A stretch of DNA of 64,000 nucleotides from the NCBI GenBank assembly GCA_907164885.2, contig OU015496.1, forward strand, positions 186,151,781-186,215,780, written 5' to 3'. The notes under the pieces were generated by a model, which worked only from the letters and a program-made list of their open reading frames with translations, had not been told where the DNA came from and did not search any database. Shown here in pieces: positions 1 to 10,657 of the stretch. Origin of the DNA: Dolomedes plantarius (Eukaryota > Arthropoda > Arachnida > Araneae > Dolomedidae). Position 1 is the stretch's first letter, and every line of letters begins with the position of its first letter. A program made the translations under genes and the position numbers.

Positions 1-1160
1 AACCCTATTGGATTCGCTCACCTCGATGTTAACCTATTGTGACATCATAGTAGGTAGGTAGGCTATTCTCTGAGGCTTTTTAAAATTACTAAATTCGGGA
101 CCAAGAAAGACAGAGTCCTAATTGTAAATGATAAAGCCACATCTTAAAACAAAAACTTAAAAATTTAATAACAAAGAAATTTAACATTAAACAATTGCAA
201 CAAATCAATTGAATTTTAACTTAAGTGCAGATTTAGCAGCACGCTCCGAGACCCGGATAGTCTCAAAACAGGAGCTTAAAAAACACGTCCGCCTAGTCGG
301 CATGAGGCATCATGAGGGATCTCCCTAAAAACCTCCAAGTTTCTGACTGTATCTCGCGGTCCTTTCTTTGTCGGCGTCCATCCCAACTCCTCGAAAATGC
401 GTCTGCTTTCCAGAGTGGGGGGCCGGCAGATTTGTTGGTTACAGTTCTTATCGACACATAACTCGGCCATCTTTATTGCCCTCCAGTGTCAAACTCGCAT
501 TGAGCTATTGCTAAAAAAGACCGTTTTACGAGGAGATGGGAGACGCTTCTGTTTTTCAAAACAGATATTCCCACAGCTTGCTTGAGAAACCTATATGCCT
601 GGACTTAACTTTCAGGCTTAAAAATTCTGGCGGCATTTCTGGTACCGTTTTTTAATCCGTTCGGAATCCACACACGTGTTCAAAACTAAGGGAACTGGAA
701 AATGGTATCCCGATAAGCACGCAGCTGTGTTCGTGTACCCTGTGAGGTCTTGGGGAAAATAACCCCATACTTTGATTACGCTACACTATGAAGAAAATGT
801 GTCTACTATTTACAGCTACATAAATGCTGATAATCCAATAAAAATGGTATTTTCAGATAGCCTGAACTTTTCTGCACCTTGCAACAGGATTCACTTTATA
901 AATTTCGTCCACCAAAAAAATTGGTGTGCGTTTAAAACACACTATACCAGATTTTTCCTCTAATAAGTTAAATTTTAAAATATTATTTGAATTTTTTAAA
1001 ACGAAAAATGCCCCAATGCGTAAGATTTCTTTCTCTATTACAGAGTACAATTAAAAAAAAAAATCTTTTATTCCAAGTCGGCAGTCCTCGGTCACATTTT
1101 CTCCCTATATTAACATTGAGGTGAGCGAATCCAATAGGGTTATTACACAGCAGCCTTAAC
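1..1160. repeat. Terminal-inverted-repeat element, left end cut by window
   Basis: The first 34 bases of the window reappear as the reverse complement at about 1107-1142 (core AACCCTATTGGATTCGCTCA), so an inverted-repeat element of about 1.1 kb spans this stretch and its outer left end lies outside the window. A related copy at 46287-46852 shares the interior near 770-1080 and the right edge AGCAGCCTTAA. The short open frames inside are AT-rich and resemble no protein I know. The superfamily is not certain. The related copy has TTAA at both outer ends, which would fit a piggyBac-type target, but the outermost left end is not visible here. Confidence 0.6.
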
Positions 1161-1184
1161 GTAAACCCTGCACTCCACTCAGTC

Positions 1185-1504
1185 CAGGGCCGCCCAGAGA
1201 CTTTACGGGGCCTGGGGCAAACTTCTGTTGGGGGCCCCAAGACTATTTTTCAGAAGACTATTTTGTAGTAAGAGAAATCTGATAATTCGAACAATTTTTT
1301 TTTTTTTTTTTTTTTGGAGGGGCCCCTTTTTTCAGGAGATTATTTTGAATTTTGAAGTACGGTACACGTTTCTGAATTTTTTTTCTTTTATTAGATTTTC
1401 TTAAAAATCTAATAAATAATTTTTTTTTAATATTTTGGGGCCCCTCCGACAGTTGGGGGCCTGGGGCAAAGTGCCCCAGTTCCCCCCCCCCCTGGGCGGC
1501 CCTG
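1185..1504. mobile_element. hAT-like MITE with perfect 8-bp TSD
   Basis: The ends are inverted repeats: CAGGGCCGCCCAGAG on the left, and TGGGCGGCCCTG on the right. The element is flanked by the direct repeat ACTCAGTC at 1177-1184 and 1505-1512. An 8-bp duplication with CAG-type ends is characteristic of hAT elements. The 320-bp interior is T- and G-rich and has no transposase, so mobilisation in trans is inferred. Confidence 0.75.
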
Positions 1505-1512
1505 ACTCAGTC

Positions 1513-2016
1513 GGACGTAAGAATGAGCTGCTGAATATATGCAGATTCAGGATGTGGTCAGAACTTTCGAACGCCCGAGAATGGATTATCTGTTTTGCGC
1601 ATTATCTGATCATCACAAAAAATATTAAAATACAAATCGCTCGAAAGAATGCCAACATCGGCTCGTAGACAGCAGAATGCAAGAAAATTTTTCCATGAGG
1701 ATATCTGAAATTCTGTGGTAGTTTTATAATTATTTTAATTATAATACTTAAATTACTCTATATAGGTCATTTAAAATGGCCGAAAAGATCAACCCATTCG
1801 GTACGCAAGGCTATATTTGAACTGTCTGCGTTTCAAGGCTCTCCACGCCGCACCATTAATTCGCGTAAATAATCGTGAGTTCAGGACCGTTAGCATAGAC
1901 TGAGCGGTTTAATGACTGAGCTATTTAAACGAGGCAGAGAGAGCGATTTTATTCGATCACCTGCAGCGGAGATCTGAGTCGGCTAAAACAACCTAACAAA
2001 TCCAGACCGCCGACAG
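1513..2016. other. No gene seen
   Basis: AT-rich sequence without a recognisable repeat or coding frame. The open frame that crosses 1435-1668 runs out of the hAT-like element's right end and is not supported as a gene. Confidence 0.5.
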
Positions 2017-2210
2017 GACGAATGCGTAGGGCGCTGACCTTCGGTACCAGAGTCTGTGGGTTCGAGTCCCAGTCTTGGCATGGATGTTTGTAGTCGTTCG
2101 GGATCGACTTTTAGCAGTAGGTCCCGGTCTAATTAGCCCTCGTATAGCAAAAAAGTGTGGCCCTCGTGCAACCATCGTAGCGCTCCAAGCCAAACCAAAC
2201 CGGATCGCCG
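2017..2210 (+). repeat. tRNA-derived SINE, family A copy 1
   Basis: The head is tRNA-like: a box A-like stretch around GCGTAGGGCGCTGACC is followed by an exact box B match, GGTTCGAGTCC, near 2059. Downstream lies a family-specific body with CCCGGTCTAATTAGCCCTCG and an end rich in CCAAACCAAACC. The same head, body and tail recur at 6979-7130, at 45946-46127 and, split in two, at 51947-52966 on the minus strand. RNA polymerase III transcription is inferred from the boxes. This is not a functional tRNA, because no acceptor stem closes. Confidence 0.8.
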
Positions 2211-2319
2211 ACGAGTTCCAGCCAGGCAAGTGAACGAGAATTAAATATACATGTGAGACTCAGTGGAAGTTAGTACGTGAGACAAAACACTGTGAATTTA
2301 AATTTAGGTTATTTCAGGG

Positions 2320-2887
2320 CAGTGGCGTAGCGAGCATAACGGTCGCCCGGGGCACGATACCTTTGTGGCGCCCTCCCCTGAAAAACATATAGTAATATAA
2401 TATATAGACCCTATATTGGCGCCCCCGATAAACATATAATAACATAATATATAGACCTTATATTGGCACTCCCCCCCGAAAAGCATATAGTAACATAATA
2501 TATAGACCTTATGTTGGTGCCCTCCCCTAAAAACATATAGTAATATAATATATAGACCTTATATTGGCGCCCCCACAAAATAATATAGTAATATAATATA
2601 TATACCTTATATTGGCGCCCTCCCCGAAAAACATATAGTAATATAATATATAGACCTTATATTGGCGCCCTCCCCGAAAAACATATAGTAATATAATATA
2701 TAGACCTTATATCGGGGCTCTCCCCTGAAAAACATATAGTAATATAATATATAGACCTTATATTGGCATCCACCTCCAAAACATATAGTAATATAATATA
2801 TGAATCTTACATTGGCGCCCCTTTGCGAGTGGCGCCCGGGGCATGATAGACCCCCTTCCCCCCCCCCCCCCCTTTGCTACGCCACTG
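2320..2887 (+). mobile_element. hAT-like element carrying a 9-unit minisatellite, copy 1
   Basis: The ends are CAGTGGCGTAGCGAG and GCTACGCCACTG. The flanks are TTTCAGGG (2312-2319) and TTTCAGCG (2888-2895), a 7/8 match, as expected for an old 8-bp hAT duplication. Between short end domains (GGCGCCCGGGGCATGAT on the right) lie nine tandem units of about 50 bp built around ATATAGTAATATAATATATA and a C-rich joint. Copies at 29932-30456 (inverted) and 51278-51471 have the same ends and their own perfect 8-bp duplications. No transposase is present. Confidence 0.8.
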
Positions 2888-2951
2888 TTTCAGCGAGTGA
2901 GCTGAGGACTGGGGTATTGCGCAATCCTATTTAATTTTTTATATATATATA

Positions 2952-3820
2952 TAGGTAGAACTCCTACAGTACGGGATCATACAACAAGGTTTCGCTCTAA
3001 CACGATAAGAAAAATTGCGGGAACCCTCGTATAACACTGCAACCTGTAACACGATTTCGCTCTAACACGATAAAAAAATTGCGAAAACCTTTGTACAACA
3101 CTGTACTTCTATAGCACTAGATAACATGATTTTTGTTTAACACATTTAAAAAACTAAATTACCTTAAAATAATGACGGGAAGGAATAATGAACTATAGTG
3201 GCTTTACATGAAAATATATAAACAAATTATAATTTATTCATTTATAACTCTATAAAATTACAAAAAGGCCTAAGATTAGCTGAAAATTTCGAATCATTTT
3301 TCCTGAAAGGAGAATGATTTTTCCACCCTTCCGCTGAAAGAAGCCGAAAATTCAAAAGGGAGCTGCAAAATTGCCTATCTCCATACCGTGAATCTACAAT
3401 GACCTTCTAAGAACCAGAAAATAAACCAAAATTAAAGATTTTTTGAAGAGGATAGAAGGTGCAAGAAATCTAATTGAAGAAAAAGGTTCTGAAAGTGAAG
3501 GTGATATCGTTCAATCGAAAAAAGTTCTCGTTTGATTGTAATGCGCAGTGATGAGGAATAAATTTATTAAATTAATGTCACATTAAATGAAAATAAAATT
3601 TTTCTGTTCCTTTTCCTTTTGTGTTATACATACATTTATATTTTTAGTAAAAATTAAGTTGCTTATATGGAATTTTTAAAAAAAAGTTTCTTTTCGATAA
3701 GTTTTCAAAACGTAACCCCCCCCCCCTTTTTTGAACTGTGTCTGGGTCTCATATAACACTGTTTCACATAACACGGCATTTTCTAGGAACCTATCTACCG
3801 TGTTATAGGAGGGTTACCTG
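2952..3820 (+). mobile_element. Tigger/pogo-like element, family P copy 1
   Basis: The right end is GGAGGGTTACCTG followed by TA, and the left end is a decayed inverse of it (GGTAGAACTCCTACAG). Subterminal repeats of the type CGCTCTAACACGATAA recur on both sides. TA targets and CAGGT-type ends fit the Tigger/pogo group of Tc1/mariner elements. A degraded transposase tail sits at 3425-3535. Related copies lie at 40248-40882 and 61675-63048. Confidence 0.65.
3425..3535 (+). pseudogene. Transposase C-terminal tail relic, family P
   Basis: A 36-codon open stretch reads T-K-I-K-D-F-L-K-R-I-E-G and then an acidic run (E-E-K-G-S-E-S-E-G-D-I-V-Q), ending at TGA. The same peptide appears at 40531-40639 and on the minus strand at 62435-62662, where it ends K-K-R-S-R-L-I-V-L-S-S-D. 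Compared with those copies, one A is missing in the lysine run here, which causes the early stop. A lysine/phenylalanine motif near the C-terminus (ITDFF or QTTLDSFF type) is typical of Tigger transposases, so the tail is assigned to that group by family knowledge. The DDE catalytic core is absent and the fragment cannot work. Confidence 0.5.
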
Positions 3821-4121
3821 TATGTAGTTTTAGTTGTACACTTTTGTAGAATATCAAAGAATGATGTTTCATAAAGAGTAATAGGTTTAATTTATTAGCG
3901 CTGGACTTTCGCAACAACAAGTCGTTTCAGTTAGGTAAAGAAATAGTTATTTCTTGGCACTCTCGAAGCAGCTCTTAATTCCTTCCAACTAACCTCATAG
4001 ACTTTAGTAAACAGGATCTTGTTAGGAGCTCTTCTTCAGTGATACATGTGTGTTATTGCTAATCCAATAGCACAGTGTTATTGTTTACAATAATTTACAA
4101 CATGTGACAGATAATACGTTT

Positions 4122-4932
4122 CTTCTGATTATCCCAAAGTCTTTTAATGTGGGATTACGTTCCTCCATAACTATCCTGCGGAAAGGAAAATTCCAGACAT
4201 TAAAACCGTCCGGCCGCCCGTCCTCGCGAGTTATAATTTTGGCAGCGCACCAAACACAGTCTGTCTATCGCTCGGACAAGTTAAACAAAAAAGTACCAAG
4301 AAGCGTCAAAATTTTGATATACATTTAGGCCCTTAAATGTTGGGCCCCCGCCCCCAAAATTTTTATTTTCAAAGAAAAAAAAAGAAAAAATTCCCAATTC
4401 AATTTTTTTTAAATTTTACCTTCTTTAGTAGCAATTTTTTTTATATATCCTTTCAAATTTGATTGATTGGTTCATCATATGAATAGTTATATGTATAGTT
4501 CATCATATGTATGTTATAGTGTATATAAGGGATTAATAGGTTTTTCTGGTTGCATTGTACTGGTGATTTAATGATGAAGTCAATATGTTGTATTGCTTTT
4601 TGTTACTTGATGATGTTCTAGGGTTCTACACTTCAACTAACCAATTCTTGGTAAAATGGTACTTTCACAATGATTCATTATTATTTTTTTTTCTGTGTCA
4701 ATTTTGGAAATTTTACGCCCACATCAGTGTTAGAGGGCCCCCATCCCAAGTTGTACTTATAGTCAAGAATTTTCTAAATCGGGCCCTGCATACGTACATA
4801 TATATAGATACATATATTCCTAAGTACATATATATAGATATATATATTCATACAAAAGAGGTAAGCAATGATAAGTAATCCTACGTTAATAACCCACGGT
4901 AGGTTCGTTAGAAGAGACTACCTGAAATTATA
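4122..4932 (+). repeat. Interspersed repeat split by a hAT-like fragment
   Basis: The left part (4130-4310, with GGATTACGTTCCTC and GAGTTATAATTTTGGCAGCG) and the right part (4858-4932, with GAGGTAAGCAATGATAAGTA and AGAAGAGACTACCTGA) are continuous in a second copy at 55470-55695. Here the two parts are separated by about 540 bp, which contains the hAT-like fragment at 4325-4788. The family is not recognised and encodes nothing. Confidence 0.65.
4325..4788 (+). mobile_element. hAT-like MITE, degraded left end
   Basis: The right half (AGTCAAGAATTTTCTAAATC, then GGGCCCTG) and the interior match the better preserved copy at 21346-21746. The left end (TTTAGGCCCTTAAATG) is decayed and no clean target duplication remains. 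No coding capacity is visible. Confidence 0.6.
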
Positions 4933-4958
4933 TATTTTTAAGTAAGTCTTCGTGATGG

Positions 4959-4995
4959 CAGTGGCACAACCCTGAGATGCCCCCTGCCCCCCCCC

Positions 4996-5038
<43 letters not shown>

Positions 5039-5298
5039 ATACACATTAACTTTTTAAGGCTAAATTAATAGTTAGGTATATAGTTACAGGATGTAGTGTA
5101 ACTAAAAATTGTCATTTTAAGCTCGTACTTAAAGCACCACTGGGTTTTTTTACGAGCACCATCCTGCTCCTAAAATTGGTAGGACCAAGAGAATAATCCC
5201 ACAGTACATTTTCATCTACCCTTATCTTTCAGACATGAAAATTTGTCCATCTCGTACAGATAACCCCTCCTAAAAAAGAGATTCTGGTTGCGCCACCG
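4959..5298. mobile_element. hAT-like MITE with internal (CA)n
   Basis: The ends are CAGTGGCACAACC and GGTTGCGCCACCG. The flanks are CGTGATGG (4951-4958) and CGTGATCG (5299-5306), 7 of 8 bases equal. A (CA)n microsatellite occupies about 4998-5036. A truncated relative at 59650-59945 shares the TAATAGTTAGGTATATGGTTAC core and the GGTTACGACACTGTG-type end. No transposase. Confidence 0.7.
4998..5036. repeat. (CA)n microsatellite
   Basis: About 20 uninterrupted CA dinucleotides directly follow a C tract, inside the hAT-like element. Confidence 0.95.
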
Positions 5299-5306
5299 CG
5301 TGATCG

Positions 5307-6204
5307 ATTACAGTCGAAGTTTATTGCCGGGGATACTCTGCAGGGCCACTACCGCTCCCCTCCTCCACTGTCAGTCAGGTCTTGACCTACAATTTCCGGG
5401 CGACAAAAACAATGGGCTCGGGAAAGCGCCGAAGGAAATCCATAGCTTCCGTAGCCCCGGGTACGGAAACGATACGATACGATACGGACCCATGTTGCAA
5501 GACCGCGATTGTCGGACGAAAAAGTTAAAAAAGAGAGAGAGAGGGAGAGAGAGGCCCATTCCTCGTTCCTGCCATCAATTAAAGAGAGAGAAAGCGGATA
5601 GAAACGGAGGAACGCATCCGCAAAAAAAAAAAAGTTAAAGTGTCACTTCTCTTTTGGCGAGGTTCAGCGACCTGAGAAGTTCAACCTGGGATCATCACCT
5701 AATACCCTGTTGCGTTTCGAAAGTGAGAGAGAGGAGCTTTTCTCTGAGTCAGCTCCATTTTTGCGGTCAGCGGCGAACGAGAGATAAGAGCAGTTTTGTC
5801 GCTAAGTGGATGAGGCCCTGCCATCTATTGTCGGCAATCGTCTGCGGTTGAGTCAGACGGGGTGGGTGACTCAACCTGTCGAAACTGTGTTCTCTTACCT
5901 GGGATGGGATTTGAATGCCTCGCTATGACATGGAATGTCTCAGCAACGGCATTTCCCTTTTCTCTGTCAATAAAGCTAGGGCAGACGCGTCGTTCGTCCG
6001 ACGGGGTGAAACAATAGAAAAGTAATAAGTTTTGTTTAAGGAGTCCGTACAATTTTGACGTTAGACCACATATCTCGGATTCAACGAAAAAACAACCGTA
6101 AAATTGTTTCGAATTCTTAGTTTTTATCCTAAAAGTGAGAAAAGTTTCCAGTACTCCTGTCAGGTCACAAATGAGCAATAGGATGCCGGTTCCTCCACTC
6201 AACT
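5307..6204. other. Non-repetitive stretch, no gene seen
   Basis: This is moderately GC-rich sequence with a GA-rich patch near 5529-5600. Several 60- to 125-codon frames open on both strands, but they overlap each other, are compositionally biased and resemble no family I recognise. It could hold an unannotated regulatory region, but nothing shows that. Confidence 0.4.
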
Positions 6205-6570
6205 TCAGTCACATTGGTGTAGTGGTTAGCTTCGTGAGCTTACACGCAGTGAGCTGGGGTTCCAATCCCTAATAGCGCATATAGATTGGTGCAGAGTTCT
6301 CTGCCTGCAGACCCCCGACTCCTGTCATCACATTAGTCTCGGTAACATTAGACACGGTATTTAGAACCACCCCCATTCCCCCATTCCTCATTTCTTTGAT
6401 CTGGTGTCTCCCCCGACCCCGCTCGACACCATTTGACCCGCTGACCCCCCGCCCTTTCTTTGATGGACCGCCAGAGGAGGCAATCCACGCATAGTACAGA
6501 GTACAGAGTGAACATAAATCACTGGATTCCCCAAGGCACAGGCAGAGAACTCTGCACCAATGTATATGCA
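6205..6570 (+). repeat. tRNA-like SINE head followed by a 31-bp inverted repeat
   Basis: A tRNA-like head has box A-like GTGTAGTGGTTAGC near 6216 and box B-like GGGTTCCAATCCC near 6257. It leads straight into an inverted repeat: 6285-6307 (ATTGGTGCAGAGTTCTCTGC and three more bases) is the perfect reverse complement of 6539-6561. The pairing extends outward by about eight more bases with one mismatch. The 230-bp loop is C-rich. Whether this is one SINE or a SINE beside a foldback element is open. Confidence 0.6.
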
Positions 6571-6658
6571 CCATAATAAGGCTTGGTCTTGTTGTACCCC
6601 GCATAAGGAACAACGCTGGATCTCCTAAATGGTGCTCCCACAATAAAGTAGTCTAGGG

Positions 6659-6977
6659 CAGTGCTCTCCAACCTTTTAATCACCGCGCAACGGTCAGCGT
6701 TTGATAATTTTACCGCGGCCCGCTGAGGGGAGCTATGACTGCAATTTTAATTCATAATCTTGAAATTTTTAATAAACAATAAACTAATTTAAAATAGTTG
6801 CAAGATTTCTTTTGTTACAAAGGTATAAATTAGCACAAACCCGACAAAGTCGCACTAACCCGAGAGAAATACACCCCAGTAAATAAAATGGAAATAATTT
6901 AATGTTCCTTGGGCGGCCCGGTACTATTTGATCCACGGACCGGTACCGGTCAGCTGCCCGGGGGTTGGGGACCACTG
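6659..6977. mobile_element. hAT-like MITE
   Basis: The ends are CAGTGCTCTCCAACC and GGTTGGGGACCACTG. The flanks are GTCTAGGG (6651-6658) and GTCTAGTG (6978-6985), 7 of 8 equal. The interior has the GCGGCCCG and GACCGGTACCGG blocks common in short hAT derivatives. The right flank runs directly into SINE-A copy 2, so this element appears to have landed in the head of that SINE. Confidence 0.75.
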
Positions 6978-6978
6978 G

Positions 6979-7130
6979 TCTAGTGCACTGGTATGCGGTA
7001 CCAAAGTCTGTGGGTTTGAATCCCACTCTTGGCATGGACGTTTGTAGCCTTTCGGAATCGGCTTTAAGGAGTGGGTCTCGGTCTAATTAGCCCTCGTGTA
7101 GCAAAAATTGACTCCAAACTAAACCAAACT
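6979..7130 (+). repeat. tRNA-derived SINE, family A copy 2
   Basis: From the box A region onward it matches copies 1 and 3: GGTACCAAAGTCTGTGGG, box B GGTTTGAATCC, then TCGGTCTAATTAGCCCTCGT and the CCAAACTAAACC tail. The start of its head is separated from the rest by the hAT-like element at 6659-6977. Confidence 0.75.
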
Positions 7131-8640
7131 AAACCAATAAAGTAGCCAGCAAGACCTCGCGGTGAATAACAAGAGGCAAATGTCTCATGACACGTACTTC
7201 CCTTTAGACCCCCTCCCCCCCAAAGAAAAAACACCCTTCAGTCACATGGTCCTTGGCCAAGCCCTCACTATAATTACATATAGTTACATCCTTTTACTAA
7301 ACTGGGTCCTCGGATTACTACTAACAATTTTTTCCACTCACATTTCACATTTTATCTCAGACAAATCGAATCACTTCACTCACACTGGAACGAAAAAAAT
7401 ATCACTCCACATAAAAATCAGTAAATCCACCAAAAATCAGTATATATCTATTTAGTTTCAATAAAGTATTTATTATTATTAAACAATTTTAATATTTAGT
7501 TTTTCAAATAAAAAGTTTGATAAATAAAAAAATAGACATGGTGACACATTTCATTTCAGTGATTCATTTTATAGTGAGAATCACGCTGTGAACGAATAAC
7601 CCTTTGTTTACATCGTCAAAGAGCGATGACGCTTCATTAGAATCCAAATATCTCTAAAACTATTGAATTAACAGCATAAGTGTACGCAGAAAAAATTATC
7701 AGTTTTCGAAGCTCTTTCCAAATATGTAACATTTATGTACTTTCATGAGATAAAAAAATACACCGATTCCTGTATATTTGTCGGCCATTTTTTTTTCGAG
7801 GATGGGTCCGCCCGGTCGCGTTAAGGGGTCACGTGATCTCGACATCCCCTTCTGTCTCTTTATTAATATAGAAGATGAATATGCACTACGAACTCAGGCT
7901 TCCTGCTTTCAAGGTAGATGTTGATGACCATTACACACTGTCAAGACATACCTTGTCGTGATCGTGCTCACTCTCTCGCTAATATTAAAAAAAAGTTAAG
8001 TCCTTTGAATAAATTTTTTTAAGAAAATAAGAGAGAAACTAATACTGAAGAAGTATTTTTTTTTTTTTTATCAGTCGACAGTTGTTGAGGTTGAATATGA
8101 CGTGAATAGGAAAAGATGAATCAATATTAGAGTGACGTGAATTAAAAAAAGGAATAATTAAAGTAATTATAGTGGTCTGTGACTGACGACAGTTGTCGCT
8201 AGTGATCAGGACGGAAATAAAACAACGAACGAAACTATTAAAAGACTCTACCAAGACTATTGAATAAAAAAGACTAGTTAAATAATTGAAGTGGTCTTGC
8301 TATCGGCAGTTGTCGCTGGTGATAATGTATGTTGATGACTTAAATAACAAAACGTAATCATTATAATTAAAGTGATCAGTCGACAGATGTCGCTCCTATA
8401 TCATTAAGAGCATATAAGTAAGGCCGACGAGAGGGGGGAGAGGAGAGGTGAGACATCCCGGGACCAAGTCCCGCTTGCTAGTCCCAGTACAGGGACCCAC
8501 TGTGAGACATCTAAGCTTAATAACATTTTTTTTTCTGGCTCGTTATTGGTACTTGGCGGCCCCTGCTTCTAAGGCAGTCATCTGATATTGGTGCTAGTTG
8601 TGGCATCATAGCCTAAAATCGCCGTCGACAGTTATGTACT
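7131..8640. other. No gene; diverged short repeats at 8070-8400
   Basis: AT-rich sequence without a convincing coding frame. The motif CGACAGTTGTCGCT or a close variant recurs near 8079, 8187, 8306 and 8378, each time preceded by an AGTGGTC-like or AGTGATC-like box, at spacings of about 108, 119 and 72 bp. This suggests a very old tandem array. Confidence 0.4.
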
Positions 8641-8641
8641 A

Positions 8642-8713
8642 CTAGCTGAAAACCCGCACTTCTCTACGTAGTACATTCAAATTAAATACAACGGTCAATG
8701 TATGCAATTAATG

Positions 8714-8751
<38 letters not shown>

Positions 8752-9446
8752 ATAAATACGAAGATCAATGTATACAATCGATGTAAAAAAATACATTTAT
8801 AAAATAACCGTAAGGGATATTTTATAGACAAAATAATGTAGAAGAAAATATTCAAAATTAAATCTAATAGGACATACTAAATAATATAATACAGTTAATA
8901 TAGTACAGTTTGAGGAACATATCTTTTACTGTATTTTAATATTTTTTTAGATAATGTCCAATCGTCTGCCGCATTAGCAAGAAAAGAAAAATATTTTTTT
9001 TTGTCTATTTCGATGTTATGACGTGATGATAAATTAATTTAAAGTACCAGAAAAAGAAATCACGTGATCAGCATTTAATAAATTAAATTCAAAAAAATCA
9101 ATCTTTAAAAATTTACCAAAAATCAGAAAATGAAGGTAAAGATTCGAAAAAGATTTCATTTGAAAAGAATTTTTATGATCTTTCTCGTGATATAAATTTT
9201 ATAATCCTCAAATTATTATTTTAAATGCAAACTTAAAATAAGTTACTAAAATAGCTTGAAAATTTAATTTTTAAAAAATCTAAGAAGAATTTTTCAAAAA
9301 TATTTCTTAGTACACCCATACACTATAAAAAGAATCGCCATGCAAAATTTCAGCACTTTCGGTCTAGCGGTTTGGTCTGTGCGTTGTATGTCAGTCAGTC
9401 AGTCAGTCAGTGAGTCAGACAGTTACGGAACTTTTTTATATATGTA
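8642..9446 (-). mobile_element. Non-autonomous Helitron-like element, copy H1
   Basis: Read on the plus strand it starts CTAGCTGAAAACCCGC, has the GTACATTCAAATTAAATACA block, an (AT)n tract, a conserved 600-bp AT-rich body, a (GTCA)n tract (near 9391) and ends TTACGGAACTTTTTTATATA. The strand assignment follows copy H4, where a Helitron helicase fragment of the same repeat lies on the minus strand. Nine copies occur in this window. H1 has no coding part. Confidence 0.65.
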
Positions 9447-9690
9447 GATTAGCAGAATACCCATGCTCCACTGCAGAATACATTAGTGCCATGAATTATG
9501 TAATTTGGTTAATTTAGTTTAAATTATCTTTTAAAGTAAAATGTGATTCGTCACAGGGATTCATCTTGAATTTCTAAAAAAAAAAATTATTAGTGAGCAT
9601 CTAGCGCCTTAAATGAACCACCATTTAAAATTTCAACTTCCAAGGACTTACAAACCTAGAGATACAGTGATCGGCTAGTCTGAGAGTTAA
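9447..9690. repeat. Degenerate second Helitron-like family
   Basis: It starts TTAGCAGAATACCCATGCTC, a diverged form of the H-family terminus. It ends with AATTTCAACTTCCAAGGACT and CTAGAGATACAGTGA, which resemble a diverged H-family end region and recur at about 11810-11870 next to copy H2. No coding sequence. Confidence 0.4.
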
Positions 9691-10650
9691 GGCCTGTTCA
9701 CATAGGAGTCCGGTAGCAGTAGCGTTAAAGGAAAGATGGCGCTGAGACGTAAATAAACCAATCATAGGCGTTAAAAATTTCGCTGCTAATCGTTTGGAGG
9801 TTTGCCATTGGTTAAATATATATCAATACTTTAACGCTTCCGCTACCGGACTCGGTACTTACGTATTAACGCCACCGCAGCTGAAGTTGCGCTAATGCGC
9901 CAATAAAGAGCAATCTTGTTGTTCGCACACAGCAACCTTTGTTGTTCGCACGCGCACGCAGTTATCTTTTGGATCCCTTGTTGCCTTGTTGTTTGCTGAT
10001 TTTTGACGCCATTTTTTAGTGCTACGAAAATGCGCATTTGGGATTTTTCAAAAACAGAAGAAGATGCAATTTTATTTTTTCAGGAGCGAAATATTTTACG
10101 TAAATAACCTGCGGTAGTTTCAGTAGAAGAGATAACATGAAATTATATATATATATGGATAGATAGATAGATAGAGAGATACAGAGAAACATGCATAAAT
10201 ATATATAGACACTCTTGCCGTAAAAGTCAAATAACCAATCCGAAAAAGTATAACATTTTACCGACAGATTCTATTAGAAATGTCCGTACATCAGGAGCTC
10301 ATTTCTTATGACTTTTCTCCACAAACTCTGAGGCCCCAATCCCGCCCACCCTTATTGGGTTTTTAATTATATAGGTACTGGACAGTTTAATTAATAGAAA
10401 ATACAGCGTAGTCATGGAAACGTTATCGTTCTGCCATGCAAAAAAAATTATACGACTTAAAAAAGAGCGGACGCAATTTGAATACAGTTTTGTTACGTCA
10501 TGAAACAAATTTCTATTATACATTTTACCGGCAGATTCTATTAGAAATGTCCGTACATCAGGAGCTCATTTCTTATGACTTTTCTTCACAAACTCTGTAG
10601 CTGCGGTGGCGTTAATACGTAAGTACCCCGGACTCCTATGTGAACAGGCC
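9691..10650. mobile_element. Inverted-repeat element, PIF/Harbinger-like ends
   Basis: The outer ends GGCCTGTTCACATAGGAGTC (left) and its reverse complement (right, near 10627-10650) match well. A second inner inverted block lies at 9846-9890 versus 10598-10637 (around GTATTAACGCCACCGCAGCT). Inside, 10251-10331 and 10519-10600 are direct repeats (ATTCTATTAGAAATGTCCGT). GGCCTGTTCACA-type ends resemble PIF/Harbinger MITEs; flanking TAA trinucleotides are only a partial match, so the superfamily is tentative. Confidence 0.55.
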
Positions 10651-10657
10651 CTAAGTG

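Noticed and set aside
2026..2075. Functional tRNA genes at tRNA-like heads (also 6216, 42110, 45960, 52900, 54120)
   Set aside because: A and B boxes are present but acceptor stems do not close, and the heads are joined to SINE bodies that recur.
5288..5851. Overlapping 62- to 116-codon frames in GC-richer DNA
   Set aside because: GA-tract driven, mutually overlapping, no recognisable domain or splice signals.
6269..6643. 124-codon minus frame
   Set aside because: It runs through the tRNA-like SINE/hairpin region and begins outside it; no protein similarity recognised.
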